Of a stretch of DNA of 64,000 bases, positions 8,451 through 17,575 are shown piece by piece; position 1 is the first letter of the stretch; each line of letters starts with the position of its first letter. The notes under the pieces were generated by a model, which had not been told where the DNA came from, made no database searches, and saw nothing but the letters and a program-made list of their open reading frames with translations. The stretch is from Candidatus Acidiferrales bacterium (GTDB taxonomy: Bacteria > Bacteroidota > Ignavibacteria > Kryptoniales > JAKASW01). Location of the stretch: contig DATJAY010000002.1 of assembly GCA_035515795.1 (NCBI GenBank), forward strand, positions 124,001 to 188,000, read 5' to 3'. The translations under genes and the position numbers were made by a program.

Positions 8451-8793
8451 GATAGCGACATATTTAGGTCAAGCCGCTCTCGATGATAACTCTGACCGGC
8501 AATCATGACCCTGGCTTGACTTAATGGATTTGATTGAGACAGCACGAATTAGAGCGTCTAAATAAAGACCTTTACCTGCGCGGCACCATTTGAACGCGCC
8601 CGGCAACATCCTCCTGCGTAAAGGGCTTTTGAAAAGAATCCGATTTGTTTTGAAAAACTACTCGCGGAGCCAGCATAACCGGAGTGCAATCCGGTGAGAA
8701 TCTGCCAAGCATCTCCAAAATAATTGCTGATCTTAGAATGGATTCCAGCCATTTTTCTACTTGCTGGAAATGGTTTGAGATGTAGCAACGAAT
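8451..8793. other. Spacer with two inverted repeats
   Basis: No convincing gene in these 343 bases, which lie between convergent genes. GTCAAGCC (8468-8475) is complementary to GGCTTGAC (8513-8520), a possible terminator stem for the small exported protein but with a long loop and no T tract. A compact hairpin ACCGGA-gtgcaa-TCCGGT lies at 8678-8695. A 76-codon frame on the minus strand (8558-8788) lacks a ribosome-binding site and a recognisable protein pattern. Confidence 0.5.
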
Positions 8794-9360
8794 CTATGAT
8801 TGAATCCGCTTCAGCTTGTTCCGATCTCTGTGTTCGAAGGGCTCTTTCTGGTCTTTAATTCGGATACTCGTTATCTCATCGTAGCTGAAACTGTCACGGT
8901 CGTGGAGAACCATTTCGAGCTCGAAACCAATAGTCTTGAATTCTTCATCTAGAAAAGGATTAGAACAAATCCCGAAACAAGACGAGCCTTGCTTGGCGGT
9001 TAGTTTAAAATGCTTCGCATCGGGCTCCACCGTTCCGCCGGCAATCACCGAAACGCCTCGCGGGATCAGGATGCATTTCATTACTTCCTTTGATCGCGCA
9101 TCCCAGAGCCAATATCCCATCTCATCGTGGAACGGATCGGATTCACCGATCCGCCATGCCTGGGTGTGGTATCTAAGACCATCGAGATTCTGTTCGTGGT
9201 TCTGCGTTAGCCCAATCGGCTCTATGACCATTCGCTCACGGTATTTATTCTGTTCGGTCCCGCGGTCATCAGAGGGGGCGGTGTCGTCTCCACTCGTTCC
9301 TTCCCACGTACCCGCCAGTGAGGCCAACGGCCCGAGGCCTTTAAATGTTTTTTCATCCAT
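8794..9360 (-). CDS. Nitrobindin-like heme-binding beta-barrel protein (FABP fold)
   Basis: About 188 residues. LASLAGTWEGTSGDD near the N-terminus matches the GxWxGxG-type opening of the nitrobindin/THAP4-C (DUF1794) beta-barrels, small lipocalin-like cytosolic proteins that bind heme and react with nitric oxide and peroxynitrite. The rest alternates as expected of a ten-strand barrel (YHTQAWRIGE; GYWLWDARSKEVMKCILIPRG; GTVEPDAKHFKLTAKQGS). The usual proximal His near the C-terminus cannot be assigned safely; candidate is the HRDRNK segment. The ATG at 9360 (or 9363) follows GGAG; the frame is open to 9441 but those starts have no site. It is 189 bases downstream of the KirBac gene on the same strand and could belong to its transcript. 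Confidence 0.65.
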   Translation of the reverse strand: MDEKTFKGLGPLASLAGTWEGTSGDDTAPSDDRGTEQNKYRERMVIEPIGLTQNHEQNLDGLRYHTQAWRIGESDPFHDEMGYWLWDARSKEVMKCILIPRGVSVIAGGTVEPDAKHFKLTAKQGSSCFGICSNPFLDEEFKTIGFELEMVLHDRDSFSYDEITSIRIKDQKEPFEHRDRNKLKRIQS

Positions 9361-9549
9361 CATGTTCTCCATCTTGGTCAGTGTTATCTCCAGCCGAACG
9401 CGGAAATTGAAGTGGAGGCCAAATAACTGTTTCCCACGCAAGCAGGCTGCATAAGAACATAATTCTTTTTGTTTGTGATTTCCATACCGGACTGGTCGAA
9501 GGAAACTTCATCAGAGATTCGGAAGGTGAGCGAAGCGATTTTTCTTACA

Positions 9550-10479
9550 TCAAATCTCCACCTCATAGACTTCATTCAGTTTGTTTAACTCAAGTGCCAT
9601 GTCTCCGTCCTTCGTTACGCTGAAGGCGGGGACAAACTTTGCTCCCCAGAGGATCTCGTCGAACCGATAAGAGTACCGCGAATGGACAAACTGACCAAAT
9701 GTATCGTCGAATGCCTTTATCAATATCAGGATCTCGGCCTGCGAATCGGAGAGATCGCTGAGCGTCTTTCCGAACAGCGGGCTCTGCTCGTCAATCGGGT
9801 GAACAACCGTCCAAGTCAGCGGAAGAAAATATACCGATGGTCGTTCCAGGTTTAGTACGTGGTACTTGCGCTTGTGGTTATCACCCGTCCCGGATACTGT
9901 CATGAGGAGCATCTTGGCTTCTATTTCCATCAGCGTGTTCGTCCGGCGATTGGCTATGCGGAACTGAAGGCTTGTCTTTCCACGGTACGGCGCGATGACC
10001 GCGCGGTCGCTGTACACTATTTTTGCCGACGGCCGCGAAAACCTCCCGTAGAGTAGCCCCGTAGCAAGTGCCAGCCCCATTAGTCCCGTCAAAGCCTCGA
10101 AGGAAGCAATTACATTTGTCCAGAAGTTGTTCGGTGCAATTGTCCCGTATCCAACAGTAGTGAATGTATGGACGCTAAGAAAGAATGTGCTGAGGAACGC
10201 CGACATCGGTGTTCTTGCATCGCCGCCCACTATGTTCTTGATTCCTGCCAGAAGGTAGAGGCAGGCAAAGAGCGAGTTGATGAGTATGTACCCCAATAGA
10301 ATCATGAGGAAGAACTGGGGCCAGGATAGATTTATGAGGAACCGGTAGAAGTGAAAATTATTCAGACCGGCGCCCGACATTCGGACGTTGAACGAGCCGT
10401 CCTTTTCAATTGCACGATGCAGCTCTCCGGTATATTTTTCGGTCAAACCGGGATCGAAGGAAGTCTGGTCAAGACTCAT
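9550..10479 (-). CDS. KirBac-type inward-rectifier potassium channel
   Basis: About 309 residues. Two transmembrane helices (residues about 60-85 and 125-150) frame a pore loop with the selectivity filter TVGYG in HTFTTVGYGTIAPNN. The second half is the cytoplasmic immunoglobulin-like domain of Kir channels (YRGKTSLQFRIANRR is the conserved opening, where Kir proteins read G-x-x-x-L-x-F-R-x-x-N-x-R). The protein is therefore expected to be a tetrameric K+ channel in the inner membrane. The ATG at 10479 is chosen because AGGAG lies eight bases upstream; the frame continues to 10539 without a site. The neighbouring genes do not suggest a role. Confidence 0.93.
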   Translation of the reverse strand: MSLDQTSFDPGLTEKYTGELHRAIEKDGSFNVRMSGAGLNNFHFYRFLINLSWPQFFLMILLGYILINSLFACLYLLAGIKNIVGGDARTPMSAFLSTFFLSVHTFTTVGYGTIAPNNFWTNVIASFEALTGLMGLALATGLLYGRFSRPSAKIVYSDRAVIAPYRGKTSLQFRIANRRTNTLMEIEAKMLLMTVSGTGDNHKRKYHVLNLERPSVYFLPLTWTVVHPIDEQSPLFGKTLSDLSDSQAEILILIKAFDDTFGQFVHSRYSYRFDEILWGAKFVPAFSVTKDGDMALELNKLNEVYEVEI

Positions 10480-10827
10480 GAGAAATACTCCTAAAAGTTT
10501 TTGAACAAGAGAAAGATATTCCCCTGGACCGGCGTCCACTGGGAGTTTTGGCAGCCGCGGGAATGGTTGCTACATTGTAAACAGAAAACAGTCGAGAGAA
10601 ATTCTCACAGGCACGCCAAACGGGTCACTGTAATTCATCGGATTCGTTTTTTGTTCGCTAAGATCGTCCGTCTGCTTATATAATCCATCGGCGTTCTTGC
10701 TAATCACAGAGTATTTGACCTAAATTGATCCCGTCGCGGGTATGCATCCAGATCGTATAAATACAGCTGCTGCCTCCGACCTTTAGACAGGATGACAGAA
10801 ATCATTCATAAATTGGAGGATGCAAAA

Positions 10828-11421
10828 ATGAAAACTAAACTCTTGTTATTATCGATCATATTTGTGTTTGCCGCCGGTGTCATCACGCAAGCTCAAATCA
10901 AGAAGTACGATATTAAGTCGGGCATTATTACTTTCCAGACGGACATGAAAATGGGAAGCATGCAATTGACAACAAAGTCGATAGTGTATTTCGACGACTA
11001 TGGTATGAAGGAATGCAAGGAAACGTACACTAACGATAAGTTGCGAACGTCTGTATTCAGCGACGGAAAAAATCTATATCTGCTCAACCACACTCAAAAG
11101 ACGGTAACGAATCAGGGACCTGCTTATCGTGGAACAGAAGTGAGGATGGAGAAGACAGAGTTCGGTTCGCAAAAGGACTGGGACGCAGGCAGCATCAAGG
11201 AAGCCCCAGCGATGACTGTTGCAGGGAAAACTTGCGAGGTAATCGTGACCGACGATGGAAAAGGGAGCGTTGCAACGTATGGAGGATGGGACAGAATCCT
11301 TTTGTATCTTGATGTTCAAACGCAAAGTGTCAGAAGCACCCAGCACGCAATGAAGGTTGAAGAGAATGCAAAGGTCCCCCCGGAGAAGTTTACAGTGCCT
11401 GCGGGATATAAAGTCCAGTAA
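10828..11421 (+). CDS. Exported protein of unknown function (DUF4412-like)
   Basis: About 197 residues from the ATG at 10828, which has GGAGG eight bases upstream. A signal peptide (LLLLSIIFVFAAGVITQAQ) is followed by a beta-rich mature domain with features of the small periplasmic DUF4412-type proteins: a first strand KYDIKSGIITFQ, a YFDDYG turn and a C-terminal KFTVPAGYKVQ, as found in periplasmic proteins of FCB bacteria that are related in shape to lipoprotein carrier LolA. Function unknown. Probably a single-gene unit. A hairpin follows it at 11467-11520. Confidence 0.65.
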   Translation: MKTKLLLLSIIFVFAAGVITQAQIKKYDIKSGIITFQTDMKMGSMQLTTKSIVYFDDYGMKECKETYTNDKLRTSVFSDGKNLYLLNHTQKTVTNQGPAYRGTEVRMEKTEFGSQKDWDAGSIKEAPAMTVAGKTCEVIVTDDGKGSVATYGGWDRILLYLDVQTQSVRSTQHAMKVEENAKVPPEKFTVPAGYKVQ

Positions 11422-11466
11422 CGGCTGCATCGTCGCAGAGTCCTTGCCTGCTGCTGGATTCCTAAT

Positions 11467-11520
11467 GGAGCTCTACTGCGTGACGCAAGCTTAAGGCCGA
11501 AGAGGCGGGGCTTCAGCTCC
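11467..11520. repeat. Inverted repeat between convergent genes
   Basis: GGAGCT (11467-11472) and AGCTCC (11515-11520) bracket a GC-rich core (gcgtgacgcaagc ... ccgaagaggcggggctt) that can pair further. Position between two convergent genes suits a bidirectional terminator or another small dispersed element; the core gccgaagaggcgg loosely recalls the spacer of copy C of the repeat family. Confidence 0.4.
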
Positions 11521-11541
11521 TATTTTCTCTTGAAAGTGACT

Positions 11542-12045
11542 TCAAAATCTTCGCTCGTCGGCCGAAGGTCCGTAAATCGAGGGAACCGGTATATCGTTCA
11601 AACGCATAAAGACAGTCAACTGACCGCGATGATGGACAAGATGGTTGATCGTGGACCCGATGCTGTCCCTCTTCGGAAGGCTCATCAGAACCTGTCCGCT
11701 GTTCTTGAGATAAAAGAGTTCCGATAGTTTTTCATCGGAGATATTTTGCAGAGCTCGCCTTGCCCCTTTCATGTTTTCATCAAAGTGGTTTACCAAGTCG
11801 GCAGTCTGCCCCGGCTCAAAATGTTTCCACGTTGCAAAATCAATTACGCCTGGATCGATTGTATGTTCTATCCATTTCGGCATTTCGGCGACCAGCAAGG
11901 ACAGGTAACCCAGCGTCATCGATTTTTCGTGAGGCTTCCAGTCAAACAATTTTTCCGGAATTCTTTCGAGACACTTGCGGCTCGCAGGTGCTTCAGCCTC
12001 CAGTTCCTTGAGGAATGCTGCGCCTAAGATGTTTTCACGTTCCAT
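11542..12045 (-). CDS. DinB-family protein (four-helix metal-binding fold)
   Basis: 167 residues with the DinB/YfiT pattern: an N-terminal helix with an acidic-hydrophobic face, KLFDWKPHEKSMTLGYL (the conserved W-x-P-x-x-K-S-x-x-x-G-x-L segment), a first metal-site region near EMPKWIEHT and the paired histidines of STINHLVHHRGQL near the C-terminus. The family binds a divalent metal through three His residues and often acts as a thiol S-transferase, including with bacillithiol; a bacillithiol gene (bshA) is present at 54523-55665. The ATG at 12045 has AGGAG before it. It is a single gene, divergent from the propeller sensor gene. Confidence 0.85.
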   Translation of the reverse strand: MERENILGAAFLKELEAEAPASRKCLERIPEKLFDWKPHEKSMTLGYLSLLVAEMPKWIEHTIDPGVIDFATWKHFEPGQTADLVNHFDENMKGARRALQNISDEKLSELFYLKNSGQVLMSLPKRDSIGSTINHLVHHRGQLTVFMRLNDIPVPSIYGPSADERRF

Positions 12046-12215
12046 GAATTCTCCTTCTAAACAGATTTAGAAAAAAACATATGTTCGTGAGATGATAACG
12101 TTATTTGGGAAGTTAAGGTTCTGGGAATTGACAACGAATTGATTTCAGGAAGATCTTGCCGGACCCAATGCAAATATAAAAATCAAACTATTTTTCTCAA
12201 TGCGTGATGTGTGCC

Positions 12216-12244
12216 TTGCCATGATTCTCGGGATATGCTATTAT
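12216..12244 (+). promoter_or_regulatory. Possible sigma-70-type promoter of the propeller gene
   Basis: TTGCCA (12216-12221) and TATTAT (12239-12244) are 17 bases apart, the ideal spacing for a housekeeping promoter. Transcription would begin near 12251, giving a leader of about 19 bases before the ATG at 12270. Consensus matching is by eye. Confidence 0.45.
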
Positions 12245-12269
12245 TGATTGTGAACAATGAGTTGCCGGT

Positions 12270-14876
12270 ATGCTAAAAATCATTGGACGAACAATTAAGC
12301 TCCCGACCTCAGCGTGGTATTGTTCGCTTACACTATCCATGATAGCAGTGAGCATGTCTTCACTTTTGTGCCCTGCGTTTGCTCTTGATCCACACAAATC
12401 TATCGACCAATACGGGCACAACGTCTGGCTCAGACAGAGCGGCTTGCCTGCGAACACCGTCACTGCCGCTTTGCAGACCCGCGACGGCCGGCTCTGGCTC
12501 GGAACGATGAACGGGCTGGTTCGCTTTGATGGTGTGGACTTCGATCCCGTAATCATGGATCCTTCGGATCCTAAGAATACAAAGCTCATCACCTGTCTTT
12601 GTCAAACTAAAGACGGAAGCCTATGGATAGGTACCATATTCAGCGGTCTGAGAAGGTTGAAAGACGACAGCGTTTCCAATTTCGGCTTGAATCAGGGCTT
12701 CTATGATACAGAGGTGTGGTCGATACTTGAAGACCATTCCGGGCATCTGCTGATCGGGACATCGATCGGTTTGTATTTGTACACCGGCTCTAAGTTCCGT
12801 GCCATTTTGGGAATGTCCAACTATGTGGCAAGCATTTGCGAGGATTCGATTGGCAGGATTTGGGTCGGTACACACAATGGGGTGCAGGTCTTTACCGAGA
12901 AATCGATTGAAGATGGATCGGACTTTGCTCCGGTAGAAAGCATTACTGCAAAAAACGGTTTGTCGAATGATGTCGTTACATATCTTCTGGCCGACCGACA
13001 GGGTGGTATCTGGATCGGAACATACAGCGGTCTCGCCTATTGGAAGAACGGGAAGATCTCCATTTACGATATGAACAATGGCTTGCCGGATTACCATATC
13101 AACTCTCTCTTTGAAGATAGAGACGGGAATATTTGGGTCGGAACTCGAAATGGACTCAGCCGTTTCCATGAAGGAAAGTGGGAGACATACGCGCAATCTG
13201 ATGGACTATCCGACAACAATGTTATTGCATTTGCTGAAGATGACGAGGGAAGCCTCTGGGTCTGTACGTCAAAGGGTCTGAATCAATTTGAGAATGCCAA
13301 TCTCACAACCTACACAACGAAGGAAGGTCTTGCAAACAACTATCTCTCAAGTGTCATCGGGACGCCGGACGGGAGTTTGTATTTCTTGAGTGACCAGGGT
13401 GCAAGTGTCACCAGGATGAGGAACGGCAGAGATACGGTTTACAATATACCAGTTGGGCCGGCTTTCGTTTCCCGCAACGGGAGTTTGTGGATCGGTCAGA
13501 CCGGTGCGCTATACCGTATCCGAAACGGTGTACTGACAACGTATGATTCAGGTGCAGGACTCCCGAAAAAATGGATATCGGCCATTACCGAAGACGACAA
13601 GAGCTTGATTCTTTTCGTTGACCACACGCAGATTTTCAGATTTGTTGAAGGGAGGCTGGCGCCGTATGTGTTGGGGGACGGCAGGCAATATCCGCCTGCG
13701 GGATACGTGTCCTTTTTCTTCCGGCAGCCTGACGGTGTGCTGTGGGTCGGGTCCGCCGATTCGCTTGTGAAAATTCAAAACGGTAAAATCACGAGCTACA
13801 AGACCGCGGACGGTCTGGCCGGCAACTGGACAAGCTCCATATATGATGATGGACAGGGAAATCTCTGGATCAGTTCACCACAGGGCGGCCTTAGCCGGTA
13901 CAGGGATGGCAAGTTCACTGCCTACAATACCAAAGTCGGCCTTTTCACTAATGCGATCTTCTGCGTCGTTGGGGACAGTAAGGGCGGATTGTGGTTGAGC
14001 AGTCCGAGGGGAATAGGATACCTGACTCTCAAGGAATTGAACGACTTCGCAGACGGCCGTGCTGCAAGCATACACACAAAGGTTTACGGTATCCTGGATG
14101 GTATGAAGACGGAAGAGTGTTTCGGCTTCTGGCAGCCGGCAGGTTGGAAGGGCCCTGACGGGCGTTTGTGGTTTGCGACAAGGATGGGTGCGGTGATCAT
14201 TGATGTCAATGCCATAAAAGAAAACAAGACTCCTCCTCCTGTAATGATTGAGCGGGTGACGGCAAATGACAGTACTATTTCTCCAGGACATTTTGTCAGC
14301 CTCAGACCCGGCACGAAGAATCTTGAGTTTCAGTATACTGCTCTGAGTTTTCTTGTTCCGGACAGAGTATTATTCAAATACAAACTCGAAGGATACGATC
14401 GCGATTGGGTTGATGCCGGCACGAGACGCACGGCTTTTTATACGAACCTCCCGCCTGGCAGCTACACCTTCATGGTCATTGCGTGCAACAATGACGGAGT
14501 GTGGAACAATGCCGGTGCGGCTTTTACTTTTGAATTGCGGCCGGAATTCTATCAGACATCCTGGTTTTATATTCTTTTTGGAGTTTTTCTTGCAGGAGTT
14601 GTCTTCGGCGTATACCGGTACCGAGTGTGGCAGTTACTGCAGAGAGAGAGGGAGCTGAACGCCCGGATAACGGAAGCCATGGCGAACATTAAAGTGCTGG
14701 GCGGCCTGATCCCGATTTGTTCCAGATGCAAGAAGATTCGCAACGACAAAGGTTATTGGGAGCATCTGGAAAAATACATCCAGACACATTCTGAAGCGCA
14801 GTTCTCTCATGGCATTTGCCCGGATTGTGCGGCGGACCTGTACCCCGATATGCATTTGAAGCAGGATGACAAATAG
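12270..14876 (+). CDS. Two-component-regulator propeller receptor with Y_Y_Y domain and Cys4 tail, no kinase
   Basis: 868 residues. After a signal-like hydrophobic N-terminus come many repeats of a roughly 40-50-residue blade (LWLGTMNGLVRF; IWIGTYSGLAYW; IWVGTRNGLSRF), forming two seven-bladed propellers to about residue 650, then a Y_Y_Y immunoglobulin-like domain (about 690-755, with YKLEGYDRDWVDAG), one transmembrane helix (about 765-785) and a short coiled coil. In this family the helix is normally followed by a histidine kinase, often with receiver and AraC domains. Here it ends instead in a short domain with two CxxC pairs (Cys817/Cys820 and Cys850/Cys853) around KKIRNDKGYWEHLEKYI, a motif known at the ends of some PAS and receiver proteins and suggestive of metal binding. 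So the periplasmic sensing part is complete, but the output is not a kinase. The start has no good ribosome-binding site. Confidence 0.88.
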   Translation: MLKIIGRTIKLPTSAWYCSLTLSMIAVSMSSLLCPAFALDPHKSIDQYGHNVWLRQSGLPANTVTAALQTRDGRLWLGTMNGLVRFDGVDFDPVIMDPSDPKNTKLITCLCQTKDGSLWIGTIFSGLRRLKDDSVSNFGLNQGFYDTEVWSILEDHSGHLLIGTSIGLYLYTGSKFRAILGMSNYVASICEDSIGRIWVGTHNGVQVFTEKSIEDGSDFAPVESITAKNGLSNDVVTYLLADRQGGIWIGTYSGLAYWKNGKISIYDMNNGLPDYHINSLFEDRDGNIWVGTRNGLSRFHEGKWETYAQSDGLSDNNVIAFAEDDEGSLWVCTSKGLNQFENANLTTYTTKEGLANNYLSSVIGTPDGSLYFLSDQGASVTRMRNGRDTVYNIPVGPAFVSRNGSLWIGQTGALYRIRNGVLTTYDSGAGLPKKWISAITEDDKSLILFVDHTQIFRFVEGRLAPYVLGDGRQYPPAGYVSFFFRQPDGVLWVGSADSLVKIQNGKITSYKTADGLAGNWTSSIYDDGQGNLWISSPQGGLSRYRDGKFTAYNTKVGLFTNAIFCVVGDSKGGLWLSSPRGIGYLTLKELNDFADGRAASIHTKVYGILDGMKTEECFGFWQPAGWKGPDGRLWFATRMGAVIIDVNAIKENKTPPPVMIERVTANDSTISPGHFVSLRPGTKNLEFQYTALSFLVPDRVLFKYKLEGYDRDWVDAGTRRTAFYTNLPPGSYTFMVIACNNDGVWNNAGAAFTFELRPEFYQTSWFYILFGVFLAGVVFGVYRYRVWQLLQRERELNARITEAMANIKVLGGLIPICSRCKKIRNDKGYWEHLEKYIQTHSEAQFSHGICPDCAADLYPDMHLKQDDK

Positions 14877-14882
14877 GCGGTC

Positions 14883-16079
14883 CTAAGCGAGCGGCTTTAC
14901 CGCAACCTCGATTATATTCTCGTCTTTTTGCATTTCGATCAGCATCTCATTTGACGGTGCACCATCAAGGAGCAGCGTGCAGCAGGCGGCTTTTGATGAT
15001 TCGAAAATTATGTTTGTCATTTCCTCGATGTTGATCCCGCCATTGCGCAGCTTATCTAAAATTCCCGCGAGAACTCCGACGTGGTTGTAATGCCGGACCA
15101 CGAGTGATTGTATCGCAGAGGATCGTGCCCTGATGTTGACCGTGTGGAGCGGCACGCCGGTTTCTTTGAATGACTTCACTATGTTTACGACTTCATCGGC
15201 AATGGCTTCAGATGATTGATCTGTCGATGCTCCGATGTGGGGGGTTCCTGCAACCATACCTGCAAATTCTTTGTCGGGAAATTCCCCCTCGCCGGCGGCG
15301 GGCTCGTTTTCGTAAACGTCGACACCAACACGAAGGCTTTTTGCTCTAATTGCCTCTTTCAACGCCTCTGTGTCGACAACCTCTCCTCTAGAGGTGTTTA
15401 TGAGTATCGCGCCGTTCCTCATGCAATCGAGAAACGATTTGCTGATTAGATGGTGAGTCTCTTTCGAATACGCAACGTGAATGCTTATTGCGTCCGACCG
15501 CTGTGCGAGCGCCTGAAGGTCTTCAACGTAAGTAACGCCGATTTGTTCCGCAATTTCTTTCGTCAGACTTCTCGACCACGCAGCCACCTTCATTTCGAGA
15601 CCCTGAGCACGTTTCGCGACAGCTTTCCCGATTGCTCCAAGCCCGATTATTCCGAGAGTGCGATGCTTCAGCCCACGGGCTTTGCCGTACTGTTTCTTCT
15701 TCCATAATCCGTTCCGCAAGTCGGAAGCTGCATTGGGTATTTGCCTGTCCGCCGAGATGAGGAGCCCGATTGCAAGCTCCGCTACCGCCTCAGTGTTTTT
15801 ACCCGGGCAGTTTGAGACATAAATGCCTCGCGCGTTTGCGGCGGCGATGTCTATCGTGTTTACTCCGGCACCTGCACGAATTATAAGAGAGAGGTTTGGT
15901 GCCGACTCGATCGTTTTTGAGGTGACTTTTGTCGACCGAACGACAAGGATGTCAGAATCCCCGATGGCCTGAGGGAGATTATCGGTGGTTAGATCAGGAT
16001 TCACCGAGACTTCCATCCCAAGCTTTTTCAGGTCAGACGTTGTCTTATCCGAAAGTTTATCCGCGATGAGGACTTTCAT
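14883..16079 (-). CDS. serA: D-3-phosphoglycerate dehydrogenase
   Basis: 398 residues. Oxidises 3-phosphoglycerate to 3-phosphohydroxypyruvate, the first step of serine synthesis, in the cytoplasm. The NAD-binding segment LGIIGLGAIGKAVAKRA (about residues 140-160), the catalytic Arg in INTSRGEVVD, the Glu of ENEPAAGEGE and the His of GTPHIGAST are in the order expected of the D-2-hydroxyacid dehydrogenase family. A C-terminal ACT domain (from about 320: HYNHVGVLAGILDKL) suits serine feedback. The ATG at 16079 follows AAGGAG by five bases; a longer frame to 16160 lacks support. Other members of the family (glyoxylate or hydroxypyruvate reductases) cannot be excluded, but the ACT domain favours SerA. 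Its stop lies six bases from that of the convergent propeller gene. Confidence 0.88.
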   Translation of the reverse strand: MKVLIADKLSDKTTSDLKKLGMEVSVNPDLTTDNLPQAIGDSDILVVRSTKVTSKTIESAPNLSLIIRAGAGVNTIDIAAANARGIYVSNCPGKNTEAVAELAIGLLISADRQIPNAASDLRNGLWKKKQYGKARGLKHRTLGIIGLGAIGKAVAKRAQGLEMKVAAWSRSLTKEIAEQIGVTYVEDLQALAQRSDAISIHVAYSKETHHLISKSFLDCMRNGAILINTSRGEVVDTEALKEAIRAKSLRVGVDVYENEPAAGEGEFPDKEFAGMVAGTPHIGASTDQSSEAIADEVVNIVKSFKETGVPLHTVNIRARSSAIQSLVVRHYNHVGVLAGILDKLRNGGINIEEMTNIIFESSKAACCTLLLDGAPSNEMLIEMQKDENIIEVAVKPLA

Positions 16080-16309
16080 AAATGCTCCTTTCATGCCTGT
16101 CTGCCTCTGGCAGAGTTGATGAAGGCTGAATTTACTGAGTTGCCTTTTGGGCCGACTCATGACGAAGCTGGTGTTGTGCCAGCCTTTCGAGAATTTAGTC
16201 TGTGGTTAGATGAGAAGCAAAGCCCGGAGAGGCATCCAGCAGCAGAGGTTGTGAACAGGATACAACGAAATTATTGAGGGATGTAACCTGAATAATTCTT
16301 ATGAGTCGT

Positions 16310-17551
16310 CTACTCGTATCTCAGCGATTCGACCGGGTTCACGCCTGCCGCGCGTCGTGCAGGGAAAACGCCCGCGAACAAACCTATCAGTGTCAGCACG
16401 ATCACCGTAAACAACATGATTCCGATGGAGAGTATCGGCCTCCCCAGAAACTGCATCGGTCCGCTGTCCGATTTGATGAAACCTACTCCGTATACTATGC
16501 CCCACGATAACAGAAGACCTGAGGTCCCTCCAATCAATGAAAGGAACAATGCTTCAAAAACAAACTGTGCCAGGATGTATGCCTTCCTCGCACCGACTGC
16601 CATCTTGATTCCAATCTCCCTTGTCCGCTCTTTGACTACGACATACATGACGTTCGCGACTCCGACGCCTGCAATCATCAATGTGAAAAATCCGACAATC
16701 CCCATGAAAATGGTAACGCCCAGGCTTACCTTCTGGATAATCTCATCTATTATCATAGTATCGAAAATGCCGACTGCACGCTCATCGGTGGGGTCGAACC
16801 TGTATTTCTGCCCCAGCACTCTCCTGATCTCAGTTATCATCTGAGTTTCCATATTCGGGCTGGCCGGTTTCAACAAGATTGTGTTGACATGCTCGTACCC
16901 ATATATCATTCTGAATGTTGAATATGGTATTATCGCGCGTCGCGAGTCGGGGCCGTTGTTCATGGAGGTCTGAAGCTTCTTCTCCATGATGCCGACTACT
17001 GTAAACGGCACGTTGTCAAGCAATACGGTTTTTCCAATCGGGTCTTCGCCCTTGAAGAGGTCATCGACAATCTCATTCCCGAGAAACAAGCTTCGCTTCT
17101 GGTATTTGATATCGTTTGCATCGATGAACCGCCCGCCCGCTTGTGGGTACATTGCGCGCATGACCTCGAAATCCGGGCCGGCTCCTTCGCATTCCGTCGT
17201 CAATCGTGTCTTGCCGTAGAACAGCTCCACGTTCTTCCTGTATTGCGGGCTGGACATGATAATGTTAGGCACGGTTGCCTTCAGAAGTTCTACATCGCTT
17301 TCTTCGAGACCAATGCCGCGTCCCTTTGGAAGACCCTGATACACTTTTCCCGTCTCGCCGCCGTATACGATTAAGACTCTGTTCCACGCGTTAACCATTC
17401 CTCTTCTCATCGCCGTCCCGAAGCCCTGTCCGAACGCAAGAAGTAGAACCACGGACATCGTTCCCCATGTAATCGCGATCAGAGTGAGTGCGGTCCGCAA
17501 TCTGTGGCTGTTCATGTCGTTGAGAAATTCTTTGACGAGCTGGATGACCAT
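16310..17551 (-). CDS. MacB/FtsX-type ABC transporter permease
   Basis: 413 residues. N-terminal transmembrane helix (LRTALTLIAITWGTMSVVLLL), a large periplasmic MacB core domain, then three C-terminal helices, the first of which precedes the family motif VKERTREIGIKMAVGARK. Such permeases do not move substrate through the inner membrane but transmit ATP-driven motion to the periplasm, exporting peptides, lipoproteins or antibiotics with an adaptor and an outer-membrane channel. It is the last gene of an operon of adaptor, permease and permease (18821-19933, 17576-18811, this gene). The ATPase is missing from the operon. Confidence 0.92.
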   Translation of the reverse strand: MVIQLVKEFLNDMNSHRLRTALTLIAITWGTMSVVLLLAFGQGFGTAMRRGMVNAWNRVLIVYGGETGKVYQGLPKGRGIGLEESDVELLKATVPNIIMSSPQYRKNVELFYGKTRLTTECEGAGPDFEVMRAMYPQAGGRFIDANDIKYQKRSLFLGNEIVDDLFKGEDPIGKTVLLDNVPFTVVGIMEKKLQTSMNNGPDSRRAIIPYSTFRMIYGYEHVNTILLKPASPNMETQMITEIRRVLGQKYRFDPTDERAVGIFDTMIIDEIIQKVSLGVTIFMGIVGFFTLMIAGVGVANVMYVVVKERTREIGIKMAVGARKAYILAQFVFEALFLSLIGGTSGLLLSWGIVYGVGFIKSDSGPMQFLGRPILSIGIMLFTVIVLTLIGLFAGVFPARRAAGVNPVESLRYE

Positions 17552-17575
17552 TTTATGAACCCGGCTTGATATACT

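Noticed and set aside
8672-8712. Resemblance to the core of a cobalamin riboswitch (ccggagtgcaatccggtgagaat)
   Set aside because: The short hairpin looks like the GGUGcaA-uCCGG element, but the CCCGCAACTGT-type pairing partner is missing and no vitamin B12 gene follows on this strand.
8558-8788. 76-codon frame on the minus strand
   Set aside because: No start signal, no family features, and a spacer-like composition.
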